A stretch of 64,000 nucleotides of DNA, taken from contig JAFFSR010000316.1 of NCBI GenBank assembly GCA_017163975.1, positions 1,090,001 through 1,154,000 of the forward strand, read 5' to 3'. The translations under genes were made by a program, and so were the position numbers. This document shows positions 44,584 to 54,922 of this stretch, piece by piece (positions within the stretch are counted from its first letter, which is position 1; each line of letters starts with the position of its first letter). The notes under the pieces were generated by a model, which was not told the origin of the DNA, searched no databases, and saw only the letters and a list, made by a program, of their open reading frames with translations. This DNA comes from Anastatus disparis. Taxonomy: Eukaryota; Arthropoda; Insecta; Hymenoptera; Eupelmidae.

Positions 44584-45162
44584 GGTGAATCTAAGATATC
44601 ATTGAGGATTCGTCTTAATGAACATATAGATTGTAAAAATAAGAATTCTGTGGTAACTCGTCATATTTTAGAATGTTCTCATCAATTTGATTGGGATAAT
44701 GTATCAATTCTCGATAGAGAAAGAAATTGGAAAAAGCGAAAAATTTCTGAAATGATTTACATTAATAATTCTGTAAATGCTATTAATTTGAAAACTGACA
44801 CGTTGTCTTTATCACACATTTATAGTCCGCTATTTAATTGTATAAGTAAATAATGACGAACTATATATATAAGTTGTCGTAAGGTTTTATTCGCATTCGA
44901 CTAAGTGAGCTTAGACTCATGTTATCGTTTTAATTTTAAGTTTCCTTTTGTTAATGTTGGTTCGTGTTTCTGTGATTTAATATTTATTATTTTAATTTTT
45001 TTGGTTGATTTTGTGTAATTTTTAATATAAATAATTTTTTTGCAACAATAACTGTTTAAGAAAAAATAATAATTTGTTTTTCTGAAGGCCATTCTCTCCT
45101 TTGTGATTGTTTATTTTTAATTTTTGGAATTATGGAGGAGAGTATTTACCAATATACTGTAT

Positions 45163-45486
45163 GAAAGTCATTCGAAGGTCAAATCGCGAATATCTTTTAT
45201 TATTTGATAACATTAGGACACCTTCAAGTTTTACGTGTCGCTGAATCCGAAACCGGGGTCTGTTGGAGTGTCAAACGACGTAATTACGTAAAAATAAATC
45301 AAATATTGACTAAAAGAAAATTTTTGTCCTCCAAGAAACCACAGTTTGAAACGAATTTTTCTGTAATTACGTCGTTTGACACTCCAACAGGTCTCGGATT
45401 CGGATCCAGCATCACGTAAAACTTATAGGTGTCTTAATCTTATCAAATAATAGAAGATATTCGCTATTTGACCTTCAAATGATCTT
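45163..45486. mobile_element. Palindromic MITE-like element
   Basis: TTCGAAGGTCAAATCGCGAATATC pairs with GATATTCGCTATTTGACCTTCAA, and TGGAGTGTCAAACGACGTAATTACG pairs with CGTAATTACGTCGTTTGACACTCCA (25 perfect bases near 45263 and 45362). The plus-strand frame at 45204-45419 is only this palindrome read through. Outer ends and target duplication are not resolved. Confidence 0.65.
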
Positions 45487-46111
45487 GATGGAGACTGGTA
45501 GGGTTAAGCGGATATCAGATTTGGATTCAGTGACTCGAGTTACCTATTAGTATCTTCATTTTCTTACTAATTAACGTTTATCAATGATTAATTCAAGAAA
45601 TAAATATTGTATCGCGATATGACCTTCAGATGATATTGTAAAATTTTTTTACCTTGAGTGCAATACTATATTCTCATGTAAAATCGAACGATAAATTGAT
45701 TTCTGATATAAAATAAGTAGAATCAGATTTAAATGAATTGAAATTAATTTTTGAAAATTTTTTATGAAATTTCTAGGTTTGAGTTGCCATATTAAGGATG
45801 CCATTTTGGATTTTTCAAAATCGCCACATTGTTAAAGAAAGTAGAGTGTAAGACGAAAATTTTGAGCCCATGCACGACTTTTTTAGTGATCTATAATTTT
45901 GGACAGAGCCATTATCTGTTTGACGTGGATTGACGCATATATATATATATATATATATATACGTGGGGGGGGGTTATGATCGATAACATAAAATAACGTA
46001 AATTTACGTTATTTAATTAATAAAAATCATGTGGGGGGCTGTGGGGGGGGGCGTGGGGGGATGTGGGGGCACCGACTGAATTTTGGTTCATATAACTATA
46101 TAATATAGGGA

Positions 46112-46161
<50 letters not shown>
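45487..46161. other. Spacer with G-rich tract, 24-bp palindrome and (TA)n
   Basis: Contains (TA)n at 45938-45960, a G9 run at 45965-45973, a perfect palindrome AAATAACGTAAA/TTTACGTTATTT at 45991-46014, four long G tracts at 46033-46069, and (TA)n at 46118-46160, next to the mariner-type element. No gene was recognised. Confidence 0.6.
46033..46069 (+). other. Potential G-quadruplex
   Basis: Four G tracts of 6, 9, 6 and 5 bases are separated by loops CTGT, CGT and ATGT, which meets the standard G3+N1-7 rule with room to spare. It is unusual in such AT-rich DNA. Confidence 0.75.
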
Positions 46162-47034
46162 CACGGTGGGCTATTTTAATCTTCGCACTCAATTTTCTCC
46201 GAACTTACTGCAGCTACAAAAAAAAGGTCTAGAGCAAAATTGACCGTGACACAGGGGGCCATTTAACTGCGCCCTTGGTTTTGACTTTGAAGTCCAATTT
46301 CAAGGTCATTTGAAGGTCAAAACCATTTTTTCTCAATAGGAATACCTATGTTTGACTGCGGATTTGAAAAGAGCGGGAAATTCTAAGATAAGTTTGTCCC
46401 AGGTCAAAATTTATTTGGTGACCTTTTCAAGGACAAAAATCGAGGTCAAATGTCTAAAAACCGATTAAATGCCCTTTTTCTGCTTTATCTTGGTTTGCTG
46501 ATAAATGCAAATGATCTAAGTAGTGTTAAATGGTCATCTTAGTTCCAAGGTAAAAGGATCTTGACCATTTTGACCTTAAGGTCAAATTCCAAGGTCATTT
46601 TGAGATCAATAATTTTTTTTCGGTAATAGAAATTCCTATTTTAGACTACGAATTTAAAAATATTAGTTGATTTTACGCTAAGATTATTATAGGGGAAAGT
46701 TGATTTTATGACCTTGGAATGGTCCAAAATCAAGGTCAAATATTGAAAAACTTATCGAATGTTCTTTATCTGAATTACACTGGTTTCCTAAGACTTTTGG
46801 TGTATCGGTATGAAAGAAAAGTTTAGAAAAAATTTGTGCATGGCGAAGGGGGCCTTGGCCTATTTCTGACACTGCAGTTAGAAAAAGTGACACTCAAAGT
46901 GATATTTTGAGTTGGTTATATCGTGAATGGATCTGAAGAAGGTCAATTCAAGATTAAATAACATAATATGCTTATCCCATCTTTAGCGTTACCCAGGAAC
47001 AACGACGTGGACGTAATAGGATCGTGTTCCCTTT

Positions 47035-47232
47035 GGGGTGCTGGATTATCGTGAGTCCCCTTGCCTCTCACGTCGGGGTGCTGGATTATCGTGAGTCCCC
47101 TTGCTTCTCACGTCGGGGTGCTGGATTATCGTGATTCCCCTTGCCTTTCACGTCGGGGTGTTGGATTATCGTGAGTCCCCTTGCCTCTCACATCGGGGTG
47201 CTGGATTATCGTGAGTCCCCTTGCCTCTCACT
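47035..47232. repeat. 40-bp minisatellite inside the mariner-type element
   Basis: Five units of GGGGTGCTGGATTATCGTGAG.TCCCCTTGCC (starts 47035, 47075, 47115, 47155 and 47195), almost identical. The array abuts the transposase stop codon side at 47236. Each unit contains GGGG and CCCC blocks that can pair. Confidence 0.95.
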
Positions 47233-47235
47233 GTT

Positions 47236-48297
47236 TTAACCACGAAGCAAATGTTCAAAGTTACTTCCATTTACTTGTAGACACAAAGTTAAGCGCCTTC
47301 GAAAATGACGTACAGTCTTCAGTAGAGTTTGTCTTGGAATTCCCGCACATGCTTGACAAATGCGATTTTGCATGTTTTCTCTAGTTGTAGGCCGCTCTTT
47401 CAAAATAATATTTTTTAGGAATCCCCACAAATAAAAATCTGGAAATGTTAAATCAGGTGAGTTAGAAGGCCAATTAACTGGCCCTGCTCTACCGATCCAT
47501 CTTTCATGGTAATTTTGATTCAAAAATTCTCGGACAATTCGTGCAAAGTGTGGTGGTGCACCATCCTGCTGAAACCACATTCTTCGTCTGGTTTCTAAAT
47601 CAACATCTTCCATTAATTCTGGCAAGTGGTCTCTTATTAACTGCAAATAGCTGTCTCCATTAACATTTCGTTCAAAAAAGTAAGGGCCAATCAAATATCC
47701 ATTTAAAATCCCACACCATACCATAAAGCTCTAGCGATGCTGATGATCTACAGCTCTAGGCCAATGAGGATTTTCATTTGACCAATAATGACGATTGTGC
47801 CTATTTAATTGCCCATCGCTATAAAATTTAGCTTCGTCAGAAAAAAGTAAATATTTGAAAAAATTGGGATCATTTTCTACAATGTGTAAGGCCTATTGGC
47901 AAAATTCAGTCCTCATTTGCATATGATTCCTTGTCAGTTCCTGTACGAGTGTGATATGTTAAGCATGGTAATTAAGCCTATTTAAAATTCTCAAAAATGT
48001 TCGTCTTGTAATACCAACTTCCATTTCTATTTGACGACTGCTGACATGAGGATTAAGATGAATAACCGCAAGAATAGTTATAACACGAGCATCATCTTCG
48101 TTGTACTCATGACGCCTGCGTTGGCGAGCTAGTCGTCCTCGACGAGCTCTGTCAGTTAAACTGTGTATTGACCTTTTACTAGGATGTCTTCCATCTGGAA
48201 AGCGTTCAGCGTAAAGTCTTGCTGCAACACGATAATTATTACATTTCCCTAAAACTATTATCATATCAACAATCTCATTTGGAGGACAGTTAGCCAT
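47236..48297 (-). pseudogene. Tc1/mariner-type transposase, three in-frame stops
   Basis: One 354-codon frame encodes the cut-and-paste transposase. The N-terminus (MANCPPNEIVDMIIVLGKCN) leads to helix-turn-helix segments, including KRSIHSLTDRARRGRLARQR and SSRQIEMEVGITRRTFLRIL. The catalytic core has D1 in LLFSDEAKF, D2 in WFQQDGAPPHF and D3 in FPDFYLWGFL; 41 residues separate D2 and D3, hence DD41D. The frame is never shifted, but stops interrupt it at 47959-47961 (TAA), 47893-47895 (TAG) and 47731-47733 (TAG). All catalytic residues remain. Length is normal for the superfamily. The start Met at 48297 gives a full N-terminus with no upstream extension visible. Confidence 0.9.
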
Positions 48298-49810
48298 TAC
48301 AACACTTTTGAAATTTAAATAACACTGTTAAGTATTAATTTATATTTTAAGTGTAGTCCAACAAACATAAAATTTTTGATGATAATAAAAAAAAGTGAAG
48401 AAGTAGTAATAGTAGTAAATGATAACTTTCGTCTAGCTCGAATTAGATACTTTAATATTTTTGTAAAAGATTATTTTTAAATAAAAAATAATTTATTTAA
48501 CACAAACATGACACTACATATTTCTTCAATTACTACAAAAAACGCTTTAAAAAAAATTCAGTTATAAGATAAAACTGAATAATGAGTAGGGGCAAAATTC
48601 GATATGAAAATTTATCTATCGTTCTTTGTAAAACATTATTTTCTAATCAAAAATAGTCTAAAAAGAATATTCTAATATTTAATCCGCGTTTAAATTCATT
48701 TATTGCTATTACTACTTCTTGAGTCTTAATATTATTATCAAAACTATTTTTATTTTTGTTTATTGCTCTTGAAATATTAATTACAACTGAATAGTGCTAT
48801 TTTAATTTTCCACTTTTGTATAACCTTTAAATATAATTGTTGATATGAAAATGGTTTTAGAGGTGTGTCCTAATATTTTCGTGCTGCATTAAGACTTTAC
48901 TCTGAACGTTCTCCAGACAGAAGACATCATACTAGATATTTCAGCATTTGACCTTGACATAACCTTCCAAAGGTCATGGAAAATATTTTAAAATACTGTT
49001 TCCGACGTAAAATTTTACGCTCTTTTAAGTCCACCTTGAAATGACCTTGAAACTGGAGTTCAAGGTTAAAATCAATCACACCAAAAAGTCTAGACAAAAT
49101 TTGTGCATGGCGAGGCCCCCTTCGCCATGCACAAATTTTTTCTAAACTTTTTTTTCATACCGATTCACCAAAAGTCTTAGGAAACCAGTGTAATTCAGAT
49201 AGAAAGCATTCGATAAGTTTTTCAATATTTGACCTTGATTTTGGACCATTCCAAGGTCATAAAATCAACTTTCTCCTAGAATAATCTTAGCGTAAAATCA
49301 ACTAATATTTTTAAATTCGTAGTCTAAAATAGGAATTTCTATTACCGAAAAAAAATTATCGATCTTAAAATGACCTTGAAATTTGACCTTAAGGTCAAGA
49401 TGGTCAAGATCATTTTACCTTGGAACTAAGATGATCATTTAACACTACTTAGATCATTTGCATTTATCAGCAAACCAAGATAAAGCAGAAAAAGGGCATT
49501 TAATCGGTTTTTAGATATTTGACCTAGATTTTTGTCCTTGAAAAGGTTACCAAATAAATTTTGACCTGGGACAAACTTATCTTAGAATTTCCCGCTCTTT
49601 TCAAATCCGCAGTCAAACATAAGTATTCTTATTGAAAAAATGGTCTTCACCTTTAAATGACCTTGAAATTGGACCTCAAGGTCAAAACCAAGGGCGCATT
49701 TAAATGGCCCCTTCTGTCACGGTCGATTTTGCTCTGGACCTTTTTTCTTGTAGCTGCAGTAGGTTCAGAGAAAATTGAGTGAGAAGATTAAAATTGCCCA
49801 CCGTGTATAT

Positions 49811-50796
49811 ATGGGACATTTTACACCAACTGGAAGAGCAAAAAAAATAAAAATCGCTGAAACTCTGAGAATATATTCTGTGTGTTACTCAAAATGGGTA
49901 AAAAAATATTCAAGGATTTAGATTTGAAGGATCAAGAGTCATAGATCCTTGAAATTTGGAAATTTTCAAAATTTTTGGAAAAGTACCAACTTTATGATTT
50001 TTTTTCTGAAAATCTTGATGTTTTAGAGAGAAATTCATGAGAATTCTTCTTGTTCTAGATAAAGAGGAGAGTTAGCATTATTTTTTACAGAGCTAAATTT
50101 TGAAGTTTTCTATTGGTTCTTACATGTATTACATGGTAATTGAAATTACTCATTGTCTGCTACTTCAGAAATTGCTTTTCGAGGGCTTATTTCCTTCTAT
50201 TTTTTATCAACTTAAAAATAAATTTTTGACTGTGTAAGAAAGAGCCACCAATAAGGAGTTATAACAGTTTAAAATATAGATTTTCATGTCTAATTTATTT
50301 TCAATATAAAAATTAATCATACATGATAATATATATTTTAAACTGTTTTAACTCCTTATTGATGGCTCTGACTTACATGATCAAAAATTCATTTTAAAGT
50401 TCACGTGAAATAGAGGAAAATAAGCCCGCGAAAAGAAATTTCTGAAGTGGGTAGCAATGAGTAATTTCAATTACCATGTAATACATATAAGAACCAATAG
50501 AAAACTTCAAAATTCAGGTCTGTAAAGAATCATGCTAACTCTGCTTTCCATTAACAACAAGAAGTATTCTCATGAATTTCTCTCTAAAATATTAGGATTT
50601 TCAGGGAAAAAAATGATCAAGTTGGGACTTTTCCAAAAATTTTGAAAAATTTCCAAATTTTAAGAGTCTATGGCTCTTGATCCTCCCAATCTAAATCCTT
50701 AAAAATTTTTTTACACATTTTGAGTAACAGGCAGAATATATTTCCAGAGTTTCAGAGATTTTTATTTTTCTGCTCTTTCAGTTGGTTCGAAATGTT

Positions 50797-50800
<4 letters not shown>
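49811..50800. mobile_element. Foldback element, copy 2
   Basis: The left end is ATGGGACATTTTACACCAAC and the right end GTTGGTTCGAAATGTTCCAT. The arms pair over their whole length (e.g. AAATTCATGAGAATTCTTCTTG with its near complement near 50560). The tip is near 50300. It is more complete than copy 1 at 26126, with an extra GGATCAAGAGTCATAGATCC block in both arms. It is flanked on the right by (TA)n at 50801-50830. Confidence 0.85.
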
Positions 50801-50828
<28 letters not shown>

Positions 50829-50833
<5 letters not shown>

Positions 50834-52139
50834 AACGTTTTTATTTCCCGCGGGTGGGAAATATTACGTTTTTACCTCCTGTTGCCAGACGCTTCAGTGA
50901 GTGACCAGGGTTCGAGGCAGGAAGTCGGTTAGGACGGACGGTGAAAAGATGAAGGATAGTAAACGGGTTGACAAGTTTGTTTATGCTAGGGAGTACCAGA
51001 GCTTTATTGTACTCTAAACTCATATCTTACAACGACGTATAACAATAACAATGAAAAGTAATAAACTAACCTAAATTATATAAACCAAAATGACTAGCCT
51101 AATATGTGTACGCGAGATACAAAGAAATAAAGATTGAATTTAATATAAGCCACTTGACGGCTTTTATGCGCCTCTTGTTGGCGACGAAAATAAATGAAAT
51201 CAAAAGTAATAGAAATAAACTTTATCTTTAATAATAAGCCGAATTAGACTGACGGCGGTTAACGGCCTGGACGGTTTAAATGAACAAACAAGAATTTATA
51301 ATAGTTACAATATCAATAACCTAATCTAATAACGGTGGGTGGACGACACCCTTAATGCGGTAACGGAATACGGCTGAAGGCCTATGATTCACTAATGCGC
51401 GACCAGATGCACATGAATAGAGTAATCCTGGCTTGCCTTTTCCGGCGGCGGCAATGGGTGGGAAGCACCCTTAATACTAACTTAATGCTACGGTTATAAC
51501 GGGTGGAAAAACACCTTAAAGCTGCTACGAACTAATCTTAGACTAAATGTCTTATATACGGGTCAGCGCGGCCGCTCGGCGGTATATAACGGTTCAGCGT
51601 AAATCAGCTTTAATATCAAATGTTAAATAATGATTAATTAATATTAAATTTATAAAGTTTCTACTTTATCAACGGCTGGTACGGCGGCTCGGCGGTACAA
51701 ACTAATATGATCTTATATTAAGTTAAACTAATCTATTGACAACGCGGTCGGTACGGCGGTACGGCTGTACGGCGGTACGGCGGTGCGGAAGTGCATTAGC
51801 GGTTCTCTCGGTCGCATTTTATCTAAGCCAGCGAGCGCACTCGGCAAAGATTAAATGCGGCTCGACTTGCTTCTAACGGTTAGACACATTAGAGCGAGCG
51901 AGAGAGTGGCTTTTGTTATAAGGCGTGGGAGCCCCTTATAAGAACGCCAGTACTGTATACTGCTTTCTCTCTCTAGGCCAGCGAGCGCACTCGGCTAAGA
52001 GAGAGAGGGAGAGCACAGTCCCCAATGCCTCGACTCTTCGCTGAGCCTTAGCTTTTATATCTCCTCGAGCTCGCTGTTCCTCTTGCGGGAGCAGCCAAAA
52101 CTGACGGCACCTGGCGGTTGAGCCTGTTACTATCGTGCC
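50829..52139. other. Mixed-composition region, possible LTR or element 5' part
   Basis: It begins TGTAACGTTTTTATTTCCCG, which resembles the TGTAACG start of many insect LTRs, and folds locally (TTTCCCGCGGGTGGGAAA). A run of GTACGGCGGTACGGCGG at about 51738-51785 is a short 10-bp repeat. The terminal part (51780-52080) contains GCCAGCGAGCGCACTCGGC twice. No partner LTR, no coding frame; classification is open. It is GC-richer than its surroundings. Confidence 0.4.
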
Positions 52140-54628
52140 TCGCGGGAGATTTGAATATCCTGTCTGCACGATTAACAGACTTTACTTCTGATTTGACCAC
52201 TCATATTCACAATTATAGTACTAAGGTAGTTTTGGGAGATTTCAACACTAATTTATGTTCTGAATCTGATGATTCTGTGTTCCTTAAGAGCCTTTTTAAG
52301 GAAAATGCACTTTTTTCTGTGCCGTATGGACCTACGCATCATACTTATTCCTCTGATACGTGGCTCGACTTGTGCCTTGTCGATGCCAATGACTTATTGC
52401 TTGACTATTGGAAGACTGATGTACCATTTATTGACGGACATGACTTCATTGCTGCGACTGTGAAGTCGTCTCTCTCTAGGCCTACACTTAATAATTTTAC
52501 TTATCGTGATTGTAAAGCGGTTGATGAAACTGCTCTTCTCGATTATTTTCGATCGCTAAATTGTGTAGCGGTGACTCTTCATTTTTGGCTCGCCTTAAAT
52601 GTCTTTACACTCATCTTAATGAGGCTATCTCACGGTTTGTGCCTGTTAGGCGTGTTCGACAGAGCAAGAGTCATCGTTCGTGGTTTACCTCCGAGCATCA
52701 CCGCTTAATCTCTGAGAGAGATAGGCTTTACAGACGTTTCAAACGTACTAGACTGCGTTCTGATCTGATATGTTATAGAGATGCTCGAGATCGGGCTCAT
52801 TCATGCATCGAATCAGCTAAATTACTGTAATAATACGACAAACTATCTAAGATTACTGACGCAAGACAGATCTGGAAAGAACTCAAGAACCTCGGCGTAT
52901 GTTCCAGCAGTAGTGACTCTCGACATTCTTTTTCAATTAATGATTTGAATAGGTATTTTGGTGGCGTTGCGTTTGATCCTCTGGTCCCCTCCATTTCTGA
53001 TTACATGAATACATTTGCTCTGGATGAACCACTTAAACCCATGTTTAAGTTTAATGCAGTTACTTTGGAGGAGGTATGGGTGGCTGTTTGTCATTCAGCT
53101 TCACAGGCCAAAGGGTTTGATGCTGTTCCTCAATCTTTCGTCCATGCGACATTTCCGGTCATTGGGCCTTTTTTATGTCGCATTTATAACGACTCATTGC
53201 ATGAGTCCTTATTTCCTTCATGCTGGAAGATCTCGCTGGTCACTACAATAAACAAAATCTCCTCTCCTCAAGCTTTAGGTGACATTAGGCCAATTTCCTT
53301 ATTATCTTTTATGTCCAAGGTTCTTGAACGTCTAGTCTATGATCAACTCTACAATTACTTGTCTACGCGACAGCTACTGGACCCTTATCAGACTGGATTT
53401 CGAACTGGACATAGTACCCAGACCGCAATACTGAAACTAACTAAGGACATTAGACGCAATATGGACAGACGCTACGTGGCGTTGCTGTTGTTATTTGATT
53501 TCAGCAGGGCATTTGATACGGTATGCCATCTCTCTGCTCAGAAAAATGTCTTCTCTTGACATCTCGCATTCATTCGTGCAATGGTTTGCGTCTTATCTCT
53601 CTGAGAGACAGCAGGCTGTTATTGATGCAGATTATAATGCATCTGACTATGTAACATTAAATACTGGTGTTCCTCAGGGCTCTGTCCTTGGTCCACTGTT
53701 TTCTATATATATCAATGATGTGGCTGCTGACTTCTATGCCGATGTGCAGCATCTTATCTATGCTGATGATCTTAAGGTGTACATTTACTTCCCAATAGCT
53801 AAGTTAGCTTCTGTCACTGCTCTCATGAGTGATTAAGCTGTTGGTATTGTTAACTGGGCGACAAACAATCATCTAAAACTAAATGTGAACAAAACAAAAG
53901 CTATTATTATTGGATCTTATTTCTATGTCAATATGCTGCCCTCATTACACATCACTGGTGTGCCAATAAATGGTGATCTTATTAAGTTTGAATCTTCTGT
54001 TCGTAGTCTTGGTGTATGGCTTGATAGTAAGTGGAACTGGAAGGATCAAATTGCGCATGTGTGCAGCAAAAGCCACTCATTGTTCTATAGATTAAATTTC
54101 TTTCGAAAAAGTACCACCATTGCACTACGTAAGCATCTTATCCGTTCCTTGCTGTTTCCTTTACTTGATTACTGCTGTTTGGTCTATATTCACCTTTCCG
54201 CTGAACTCGATCTGAGGCTTCAAAGGGTCGTAAACTCTGGTATTCGTTACATCTATGGTGTAAGTAGGCGCGAGCACATCTCTGCTTACAGGTCCTCTCT
54301 AGGCTGGTTATCTACTTTGGGTAGAAGAAACTACTTCACTACTACCTTCTTATACAAAATGTTTTTGTCATGCTCAACTTCATATCTTTATTCTAGATAT
54401 TTGTGGAGCCGGCCTGTGAGGACACTGAGGGGTGATGTGAGACCGTTAACTATTCCTTTTTCATGTACCGAGTATCACCAAAGATCATTCCTGGTTGTGT
54501 CATCGCAACTATGGAACGGTCTACCATCATCATTAAGAAATTCTTCATCATCGGCATTATTCAAGGCATCAACATACTCGCACTACCTTTCCCTTGAGAA
54601 TGAGCCCCTGCTCCGAGCTAGACTTTAA
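52140..54628 (+). pseudogene. LINE ORF2: endonuclease and reverse transcriptase, broken
   Basis: ORF2 proteins nick the target and copy element RNA. Endonuclease motifs: GDLNILSARL, VVLGDFNTNL, GPTHHTYSSDTWLDLCLVD and FIDGHDF (the usual S/GDH site). Near 52555 the frame shifts into LARLKCLYTHLNEAISRFVP and the linker SWFTSEHHRLISERDRLYRR; a second change near 52830 enters the RT (YDKLSKITDARQIWKELK). RT motifs: IRPISLLSFMSKVLERLVYD, LLDPYQTGFRTGHST, LLLLFDFSRAFDTV, then a frameshift near 53525, GVPQGSVLGPLFSIYINDV and the catalytic YADD (about 53760). An in-frame TAA at 53834-53836 precedes NHLKLNVNKTKAI. The C-terminal part (QLWNGLPSSLRNSSSSALFK) is complete to the stop at 54628. At least three frameshifts and one stop make it dead. 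Confidence 0.9.
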
Positions 54629-54680
54629 TTACTTTTAATTACTGTATCTTTGTTTTAATTATATTTTTACTTAGAATCTC

Positions 54681-54758
<78 letters not shown>

Positions 54759-54832
54759 TTACGAATTTGTATTATTTTTGTTGTACAACATAATGTACAG
54801 TTAATAAATTTAAATATCTATCTATCTATTAT
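52140..54832 (+). mobile_element. Non-LTR retrotransposon (CR1/Jockey group), 5' truncated
   Basis: Endonuclease and reverse transcriptase remnants (52140-54628) are followed by a 3' UTR with a long (TA)n at 54692-54757, an AATAAA at about 54801 and a terminal ATCT microsatellite (about 54815-54830). A simple-repeat tail instead of poly(A) fits CR1/L2-type LINEs, but the clade is inferred from motifs only. The 5' part of the endonuclease and any ORF1 are missing. Confidence 0.75.
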
Positions 54833-54861
54833 TTTAACTACTCTACGTCATGTCTACTCTA

Positions 54862-54922
54862 TGTGCGCGCGTGAGTAAACTAATATGGTGCACAACCATA
54901 TTAGTTTACTAGCGCGCGCACA
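54862..54922. repeat. GC-tipped hairpin, 27-bp arms
   Basis: TGTGCGCGCGTGAGTAAACT-AATATGG (54862-54888), loop TGCACAA, then the complement (54896-54922) with two mismatches. The TA-bordered outer bases extend it slightly. It could be a tiny MITE or a hairpin transcript source. Confidence 0.75.

Larger units (their letters stand above)
40313..44853 (+). pseudogene. PLE RT / GIY-YIG gene split by an insertion
   Basis: Part 1 (40313-41230) holds the second half of the RT: FGTPMGSPISPLFADLVMEDL at about 47-66, the catalytic YVDD at 88-91, INFLDITLF, and WYQKPTNSNR. The thumb region and the start of the GIY-YIG domain follow (GIVYKFNCKMCSACYI, with an intact CxxC). Motif A and the N-terminus are absent. 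Part 2 (44581-44853) resumes at the next residue with GESK, then LRIRLNEH, TRHILECSHQFDWDNV (a Cys/His pair), and DRERNWKKRKISEMIYI, ending in a stop at 44851-44853. The frame is uninterrupted in both parts; the only breaks are 5' truncation and the 3.35 kb insert. It belongs to a different subfamily from PLE 1 (sequence clearly diverged, GIY-YIG core intact). Confidence 0.9.
40259..45085 (+). mobile_element. Penelope-like retroelement 2, interrupted
   Basis: A 5'-truncated PLE on the plus strand. Its RT/GIY-YIG coding part is 40313-41230 plus 44581-44853, with the foldback element between. A 40-bp inverted repeat flanks it: AACAAATTATTATTTTTTC...ATTGTTGCAA at 40262-40300 against the complement at 45042-45080. 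Short inverted or rearranged terminal copies are a known feature of PLE ends. Excluding the insert, the copy is about 1.5 kb. Confidence 0.8.
46160..49807 (-). mobile_element. Long-TIR Tc1/mariner-superfamily transposon (DD41D)
   Basis: The body is 46162-49805, flanked by TA. Termini CACGGTGGGCTATTTTAATC and GATTAAAATTGCCCACCGTG. The inverted repeats run about 700 bp (46162-46857 and 49110-49805), rich in AAGGTCA/TGACCTT blocks; the inner ends meet at ATTTGTGCATGGCGA. The transposase gene lies on the minus strand in the unique middle. TIRs this long are unusual for the superfamily. Its right end touches the foldback element at 49811, and both lie in (TA)n. Confidence 0.85.

Noticed and set aside
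52118..52169. Met at 52118 as the true start of the LINE endonuclease
   Set aside because: The first residues do not match an endonuclease N-terminus; similarity begins only at GDLNILSARL, so the copy is truncated and the Met is accidental.
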